Source of the DNA: Oscillospiraceae bacterium
GTDB lineage: Bacteria > Bacillota > Clostridia > Oscillospirales > Ruminococcaceae
Direction of reading: 5' to 3'
Length of the DNA stretch: 12,208 nucleotides
Assembly: GCA_017416665.1 (NCBI GenBank)
Contig: JAFQBO010000045.1
Coordinates: 1-12,208, forward strand
Part shown: piece after piece, positions 7,450 to 12,208 of the stretch
Layout: the number at the start of each line of letters is the position of its first letter
Numbering within the stretch: position 1 is the stretch's first letter
The notes under the pieces: generated by a model
Told to the model about the DNA's origin: nothing
Databases searched by the model: none
What the model saw: the letters and a program-made list of their open reading frames with translations, nothing else
Position numbers and translations under genes: made by a program

Positions 7450-8745
7450 ATGAATATAAATACAGTTTTATATAAATTGGAAAATGATGAATTTTCAGAT
7501 GTTTTCAGACAGCTTTACGGTGATATGAAGTCTGATCTTGACTATCAGAAAAAACGTTATATAAATCTTGTAAATAGTTTTGTAAAATTTTATCCCCACA
7601 GAGAAGATGTAAAAATCTTCTCTGCACCGGGAAGAACGGAAATCGGCGGAAATCACACCGACCATCAGCATGGTTGTGTGCTTGCGGCAGCAGTTAATAT
7701 TGATGCGGCGGCAGCAGTTGCCTTTCATAATGACAATGTAATCAGAATAAAATCTGAAGGATATGATTTTTTCACAGTTTCGCTTGATGATCTCGGTGTA
7801 CATGAAAATGAAAAAGGTACAGCGGCAATTGTGAGAGGTATCGTTTCGAGATTTTATGAAATTGGTGTTGAAATAGGTGGTTTTGATGCTTACTGTACAT
7901 CAGATGTTTTAAGCGGAAGCGGAATTTCATCATCTGCCGCATTTGAAACACTTATCGGAACAATTATTGACAGTCATTACAATAACGGCAGAGCAGGTGC
8001 TGTTGAGATTGCAAAAATCGGACAGTATGCAGAAAATGTTTACTTCGGCAAAAACAGCGGACTTATGGATCAGATGGTTTCATCTGTGGGCGGACTTGTT
8101 GAAATTGATTTTGCAGATACAGAAAATCCCCGGATAAACAGTTTCAGCTTTGATTTTGAACAGGCAGGCTACAGCCTATGCATTACCGATACGAAGGGAA
8201 GTCACGAAAATCTTACAGACGATTATGTTGCAGTACGAAGCGAGATGGAAGCCGTTGCAAAGTATTTTGACAAGAGATTTCTCCGTCAGGTTAATGAAGA
8301 AGAGTTCTATGCAGAGCTTCCGAAAATCAGAAAAAGCTGTTCCGACAGAGCAATACTTCGTGCAGTTCATTTCTTTGATGAGAACAGACGTGCTGTCGCT
8401 GAAGCAGAAGCTTTGAAAAAGGACAATATTGATTATTTCCTTGGACTCGTAAGACAATCGGGAGATTCATCATCACAGCTTTTACAGAATCTTTACTCTG
8501 TTACTCAGCCGACACAGCAGGAAATCCCTCTTGCCATCACAATGAGCAAGAAAATTCTTGGAAATAAAGGTGCTGTAAGAGTACATGGCGGTGGCTTTGC
8601 AGGTACAATTCAGGCTTTTGTTCCTGTTGATATGGTGGAAGTCTATAAAAACGAAATAGACAGAATCTTTGGAAAAGGTTCATGTCTGAAGCTGAGAATT
8701 CGTCCTATGGGCGGAGCTGAAATTACAAAGGAGATGACAATATGA
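7450..8745 (+). CDS. galK: Galactokinase (GHMP kinase)
   Basis: The 431-residue cytoplasmic enzyme phosphorylates alpha-D-galactose with ATP to galactose-1-phosphate, the first Leloir step. The three GHMP motifs are in order: the galactokinase signature at 58-75 (SAPGRTEIGGNHTDHQHG), the glycine/serine-rich ATP-binding loop at 154-164 (LSGSGISSSAA), and the C-terminal VHGGGFAGT at 378-386. The catalytic Asp is D207 in GLMDQMVSS. The signature has GGNHTDH where E. coli GalK has GEHTDY, a variant I associate with Firmicutes galactokinases. The protein is longer than E. coli GalK (382 residues), with an extra N-terminal helical region of about 50 residues. AAAGGAG precedes the ATG by about seven bases. 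Its stop codon overlaps the galE start by four bases (ATGA), implying translational coupling. Confidence 0.96.
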   Translation: MNINTVLYKLENDEFSDVFRQLYGDMKSDLDYQKKRYINLVNSFVKFYPHREDVKIFSAPGRTEIGGNHTDHQHGCVLAAAVNIDAAAAVAFHNDNVIRIKSEGYDFFTVSLDDLGVHENEKGTAAIVRGIVSRFYEIGVEIGGFDAYCTSDVLSGSGISSSAAFETLIGTIIDSHYNNGRAGAVEIAKIGQYAENVYFGKNSGLMDQMVSSVGGLVEIDFADTENPRINSFSFDFEQAGYSLCITDTKGSHENLTDDYVAVRSEMEAVAKYFDKRFLRQVNEEEFYAELPKIRKSCSDRAILRAVHFFDENRRAVAEAEALKKDNIDYFLGLVRQSGDSSSQLLQNLYSVTQPTQQEIPLAITMSKKILGNKGAVRVHGGGFAGTIQAFVPVDMVEVYKNEIDRIFGKGSCLKLRIRPMGGAEITKEMTI

Positions 8746-9731
8746 GGATTTTGGTAGTTGGCGGTGCAGGCTATATCGGTTCACATACCGCACTTGAGCT
8801 TATCAGAGCTGGACATGATGTTGTGATTACAGATAATCTTGTTACAGGATATCGCAAAGCAATCCCTGAAGGTGCAAAATTCTACGAAGGAGACCTTCGT
8901 GACTCGGATTTTCTTGATAATCTTTTTCATCAGGAAAAGATTGACGCTGTAATTCATTTTGCTGCATATTCTCTCGTTGGTGAAAGCGTTACAAATCCGC
9001 TTAAATATTATGATAATAATCTCTGTGGCACTAAGGTTCTCCTTGAAGCAATGGTAAAGAATAATGTGGATAAAATAGTATTTTCTTCAACAGCCGCTAC
9101 ATACGGCGAACTCGAGAATATTCCTATTCTTGAAACCGACAGAACCTGTCCGACAAACCCATATGGCGAAACAAAGCTTGCTATGGAAAAAATGTTCAAG
9201 TGGACGGCTAAAGCTCACAATCTCAGATATGTTTCACTGCGTTATTTCAATGCCTGTGGTGCTGACGAAAGTGGTACGATAGGAGAAGCTCACAATCCGG
9301 AAAGCCACCTTATTCCACTTATTCTCCAAGTACCAAATGGTAAGCGTGAAACGATTTCAATTTACGGAACAGATTATGACACACCTGACGGAACATGTAT
9401 TCGTGACTATATACATGTTACAGATCTTGCACAGGCACATATTCTTGCTGTAAAATATCTGACAGACGGCGGTGAGAGTGATATTTTCAATCTTGGCAAC
9501 GGTGTAGGGTACTCTGTTCGTGAAGTTATCGAAACAGCAAGAAAAGTTACAGGACATCCGATTCCGGCAACAGAAACTCCAAGACGTGCAGGCGACCCGG
9601 CAAGACTTGTGGCTTCAAGCGAAAAGGCGAAAAAGATTTTAGGCTGGAATCCGATACATAACAGTCTTGAGGAAATTATTGCAAGTGCATGGAAATGGCA
9701 TAAAAATCATCCGAATGGATATGACGAATAA
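8742..9731 (+). CDS. galE: UDP-glucose 4-epimerase
   Basis: The 329-residue short-chain dehydrogenase-type enzyme interconverts UDP-galactose and UDP-glucose through bound NAD. The N-terminal Rossmann motif GGAGYIGSH lies at 7-15. The catalytic YxxxK is Y141/K145, with T117 in SSTAATYG at the place of the catalytic Ser/Thr. The UDP-sugar-binding C-terminal part includes RYFNACGA at 167-174, RDYIHVTDLA at 221-230 and RRAGDP at 281-286. Length and motifs are normal for GalE. It begins inside the last codon and stop of galK, with AAAGGAG about eight bases ahead, and is followed 12 bp later by galT. Here it regenerates UDP-glucose for GalT; elsewhere in the cell it also supplies UDP-galactose for polysaccharides. 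Confidence 0.96.
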   Translation: MRILVVGGAGYIGSHTALELIRAGHDVVITDNLVTGYRKAIPEGAKFYEGDLRDSDFLDNLFHQEKIDAVIHFAAYSLVGESVTNPLKYYDNNLCGTKVLLEAMVKNNVDKIVFSSTAATYGELENIPILETDRTCPTNPYGETKLAMEKMFKWTAKAHNLRYVSLRYFNACGADESGTIGEAHNPESHLIPLILQVPNGKRETISIYGTDYDTPDGTCIRDYIHVTDLAQAHILAVKYLTDGGESDIFNLGNGVGYSVREVIETARKVTGHPIPATETPRRAGDPARLVASSEKAKKILGWNPIHNSLEEIIASAWKWHKNHPNGYDE

Positions 9732-9743
9732 TGAGGTGATTGT

Positions 9744-11243
9744 ATGATTTACAAAGCTGTACAGAAATTAATTGATTATGCTCTTAAAAATGAACTTATA
9801 ACAGAATATGACATCTACGTTGTACGCAATCAGCTTATGGATGCTTTAAATCTTACCGATTGGAAAGAAACAGACGCAGAATACAGCAATGAAACAATTG
9901 ACGAAATTCTAAAGCAGCTGATTGGATATGCATGCGAAAACAATATTATTGCTGATACTTCAAATTCACGTGATTTATTTGATACAAAGCTTATGGGTAT
10001 TCTTACACCTATGCCAAGAGAGGTTGTGACTGAATTTAATAAGCGTTATGCAGTAAATCCGAAGGAAGCTACCGACTGGTATTTTGATTTCAGTAAAAAG
10101 TTGAATTATGTTCGTGCAGGCAGAATTGAAAAGGATCTGAAGTGGACCTATGACTGTGAATACGGTACGCTTGATATTACCATAAACTGTTCCAAACCTG
10201 AAAAAGACCCTCGTGATATTGCTGCGGCAAAAACTCAGAAATCGTCCGTCTATCCAAAATGTCAGCTTTGTCCTGAGAATGCAGGTTTTGCAGGTCACGC
10301 ATCACATCCTGCAAGACAGAATCTCCGTCCTGTTCCGATTAAAGTAAACAATGAAAAATGGCAGTTACAGTATTCACCATACGGATATTATAATGAGCAT
10401 TGTATTTTCTTTAATGAAAAGCATATACCTATGAAAATTGACAATACTGTGTTTGAAAAACTTTTTGATATTGTTGATTTCCTGCCGCATTATACTGTTG
10501 GTTCAAATGCAGATTTGCCGATTGTGGGAGGTTCGATTTTAACTCATGAGCATTTTCAGGGCGGTAACTACTCATTTGCAATGGAAAAAGCTCCGATTGA
10601 AACTGAGTTTGAAATAAGGACATTTCCTGATGTAAAGGCAGGTATTGTAAAGTGGCCGGTGTCGGTTATTCGTGTGGCATCACCGAACAGAAAACAGCTT
10701 TCAGAATGCTGTGCTGAAATTCTTGAAAAGTGGAGAAATTATTCAGATGAAAATGCAGGAATTTATGCCTTTACAGACAATACGCCACATAATACAATAA
10801 CACCGATTGCAAGAAAAAAGAATGATACATATGAATCTGACCTGGTACTTCGAAATAATATAACAACATCTGAAAGACCGATGGGAGTGTTTCACCCGAA
10901 TCCGTCGCTTCATCATATAAAGAAAGAAAATATTGGTCTGATTGAAGTTATGGGACTTGCTGTTCTTCCGTCAAGACTTGCAAAAGAAATTGCACTTTTG
11001 AAGGATGCAATGCTCAGTGGTGAAAATCTGTACAGTATTCCTGAACTGACACAGCATGCTGACTGGGCAAATAAAATACTCGCTGAATATCCGCATTTTA
11101 ACAAAACGAATGCAGAGACAATTTTAAAGCAGGAAATCGGAAAGGTCTTTCTTGAAGTGCTGGAAGATGCAGGGGTATTCAAGAGAAACGATGGTGGAAA
11201 GAAAGCGTTTGAGAAATTTATAGATTTTCTTCAATACAGATAG
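9744..11243 (+). CDS. galT: UDP-glucose--hexose-1-phosphate uridylyltransferase, class II (Firmicutes type)
   Basis: The 499-residue enzyme transfers UMP from UDP-glucose to galactose-1-phosphate, giving UDP-galactose and glucose-1-phosphate. Length and motifs place it in the long class II family rather than the roughly 350-residue E. coli type: CQLCPENAGFAGHASHPARQ at 173-191, SPYGYYNEHCIFF at 211-223, GSNADLPIVGGSILTHEHFQGG at 253-274 and FHPNPSLHHIKKENIGLIEV at 383-402. The HEH at 268-270 takes the place of the HPH triad of class I, whose second histidine carries the uridylyl group; such a sequence is usual in class II. The Shine-Dalgarno is GAGGTGA just after the galE stop. This is the last Leloir enzyme of the operon; glucose-1-phosphate would need a phosphoglucomutase encoded elsewhere. 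Confidence 0.96.
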   Translation: MIYKAVQKLIDYALKNELITEYDIYVVRNQLMDALNLTDWKETDAEYSNETIDEILKQLIGYACENNIIADTSNSRDLFDTKLMGILTPMPREVVTEFNKRYAVNPKEATDWYFDFSKKLNYVRAGRIEKDLKWTYDCEYGTLDITINCSKPEKDPRDIAAAKTQKSSVYPKCQLCPENAGFAGHASHPARQNLRPVPIKVNNEKWQLQYSPYGYYNEHCIFFNEKHIPMKIDNTVFEKLFDIVDFLPHYTVGSNADLPIVGGSILTHEHFQGGNYSFAMEKAPIETEFEIRTFPDVKAGIVKWPVSVIRVASPNRKQLSECCAEILEKWRNYSDENAGIYAFTDNTPHNTITPIARKKNDTYESDLVLRNNITTSERPMGVFHPNPSLHHIKKENIGLIEVMGLAVLPSRLAKEIALLKDAMLSGENLYSIPELTQHADWANKILAEYPHFNKTNAETILKQEIGKVFLEVLEDAGVFKRNDGGKKAFEKFIDFLQYR

Positions 11244-11244
11244 C

Positions 11245-11256
11245 GTAATATATTAC
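11245..11256. repeat. Perfect 12-bp AT-rich palindrome in the galT-oxidoreductase gap
   Basis: GTAATATATTAC begins two bases after the galT stop. It is too AT-rich and lacks a T-run, so it is not a convincing terminator. It could be a regulator site for a separate promoter of the following gene, or chance. The rest of the 52-bp gap shows only the AAAGGAG ribosome binding site of the next gene. Confidence 0.3.
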
Positions 11257-11295
11257 TGTAAAACCTTATTTATTCAGGCAAACAAAGGAGAATAT

Positions 11296-12208
11296 ATGAA
11301 TATAGGAATTTTAGGTACCGGCAGCATTGCAGAAAAAATGTCTGCTACCATAAACCAAATGAACAATGTCAGTTTATATGCAGTTGCCTCAAGAACTGCC
11401 GAAAAAGCAAAAAACTTTGCCGAAAAATATAATATTCCCAATTACTATGAAAGCTATGAAAAGCTTGTAAAGGACCCGGATATTGAGCTTATATATATTG
11501 CAACCCCTCATTCCAGACATTATGAAGACTGTATGCTGTGTCTGGAAAATGGTAAAAATGTACTTTGTGAAAAATCCTTTACAGCTAATGCAAAGCAGGC
11601 TGAAAAGCTTCTTGATTACTCGAGAAATCATAATATTTTTGTTTCAGAAGCTATCTGGACAAGATTTATGCCTATGAAATTTGTACTTGATGAAATTATC
11701 AAATCAGGCATTATCGGGAAAATTTCTTCTCTTACAGCAAATATAGGATATAATCTTTTAAATAAGGAAAGAGTTCAGAAGCCTGAGCTTGCAGGCGGAG
11801 CATTACTTGACATAGGTATATACACTATTAACTTTGCTCTTATGGCATTCGGCAACGACATAGCAGACATCAAGTCCAAATGTATAAAAAACAAACATGG
11901 TGTCGACATAATTAATAATATACTTATCACCTTTAAAGATGATAAAACTGCCCTTCTTCATAATAATGCTGCTGCCAATACTGACAGGCTTGGTGTGATT
12001 TACGGAACGGACGGAAGAATTGAATTTCATAATATTAATAATTGTGAAGGTATCAGAGTTATTTTAAATGACGGAACAATTAAAGACTATAAAACACCAC
12101 CGCAAATTTCCGGCTATGAATACGAGGTTGAAGCTTCATTAAATGCAATAAAAGCCGGAAAAATCGAAACAGATTTTATGCCTCACTGCGAAACACTGCG
12201 GATAATGA
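11296..12208 (+). CDS. Gfo/Idh/MocA-family NAD(P)-dependent oxidoreductase, 3'-truncated by the window edge
   Basis: The frame is open for 304 codons from an ATG preceded by AAAGGAG to the end of the window, with no stop. It starts with the Rossmann dinucleotide-binding motif GILGTGSIA (residues 4-12). YIATPHSRHYEDC and LCEKSFTANAKQA follow; the lysine of this EK motif is the usual catalytic residue. Then come SEAIWTRFMP and a GGALLDIGIY segment in the substrate-binding half. The EKSFT variant and overall pattern resemble the dihydrodiol-dehydrogenase-like group, whose bacterial members mostly have unknown sugar or polyol substrates. About 20-30 residues appear to be missing, judging by the usual length of 320-335. 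It follows galT by 52 bp on the same strand and may be read through from the operon, but the wider gap makes membership uncertain. Confidence 0.87.
   Translation, partial: MNIGILGTGSIAEKMSATINQMNNVSLYAVASRTAEKAKNFAEKYNIPNYYESYEKLVKDPDIELIYIATPHSRHYEDCMLCLENGKNVLCEKSFTANAKQAEKLLDYSRNHNIFVSEAIWTRFMPMKFVLDEIIKSGIIGKISSLTANIGYNLLNKERVQKPELAGGALLDIGIYTINFALMAFGNDIADIKSKCIKNKHGVDIINNILITFKDDKTALLHNNAAANTDRLGVIYGTDGRIEFHNINNCEGIRVILNDGTIKDYKTPPQISGYEYEVEASLNAIKAGKIETDFMPHCETLRIM

Overview
The window reads as a piece of chromosome from a low-to-moderate GC Firmicute, most like a gut Clostridia/Ruminococcus-type anaerobe. The reasons are strong AGGAGG-type ribosome binding sites, sigma-A promoters, a class II (Firmicutes-type) GalT, and close protein resemblance to clostridial galactose enzymes. 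No rRNA, tRNA, CRISPR array or complete insertion sequence is visible.

Layout. Positions 1-159 are non-coding and unusually rich in inverted repeats; they can be drawn as two mutually exclusive folds, one of which pairs the Shine-Dalgarno of the next gene. Positions 160-1038 encode an AraC-type HTH fused to a GyrI-like ligand-binding domain, closed by a clear intrinsic terminator. Positions 1081-1910 form an AT-rich accessory patch: a lone SUKH (SMI1/KNR4) domain gene with its own promoter, followed by a short stretch where two small reading frames, each with a good start signal, run into each other from opposite strands. This looks like a deletion or insertion scar.

Positions 1911-12208 hold a lactose/galactose utilisation locus. 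A cupin-AraC regulator is transcribed leftward. A divergent control region of about 260 bp carries two sigma-A promoters with a 21-bp-spaced direct repeat between their -35 boxes. A five-gene rightward operon follows: GPH-family sugar:cation symporter, lacZ (GH2 beta-galactosidase), galK, galE and galT. Its gaps are 12, 16, -4 and 12 bp, so it is almost certainly one transcript. A Gfo/Idh/MocA oxidoreductase begins 52 bp after galT and runs off the right edge.

How the parts work together. The symporter should bring in lactose or a galactoside. The LacZ protein has no signal peptide and would cleave the sugar in the cytoplasm. GalK phosphorylates galactose, GalT exchanges it with UDP-glucose, and GalE regenerates UDP-glucose, completing the Leloir pathway. 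No mutarotase (galM) is present in the window. The AraC regulator most simply activates the operon in response to the sugar and may control itself. I found no convincing wholly new system. The most interesting items are the switch-like leader at 65-151, the operator architecture at 2784-2976 and the accessory patch around the SUKH gene.
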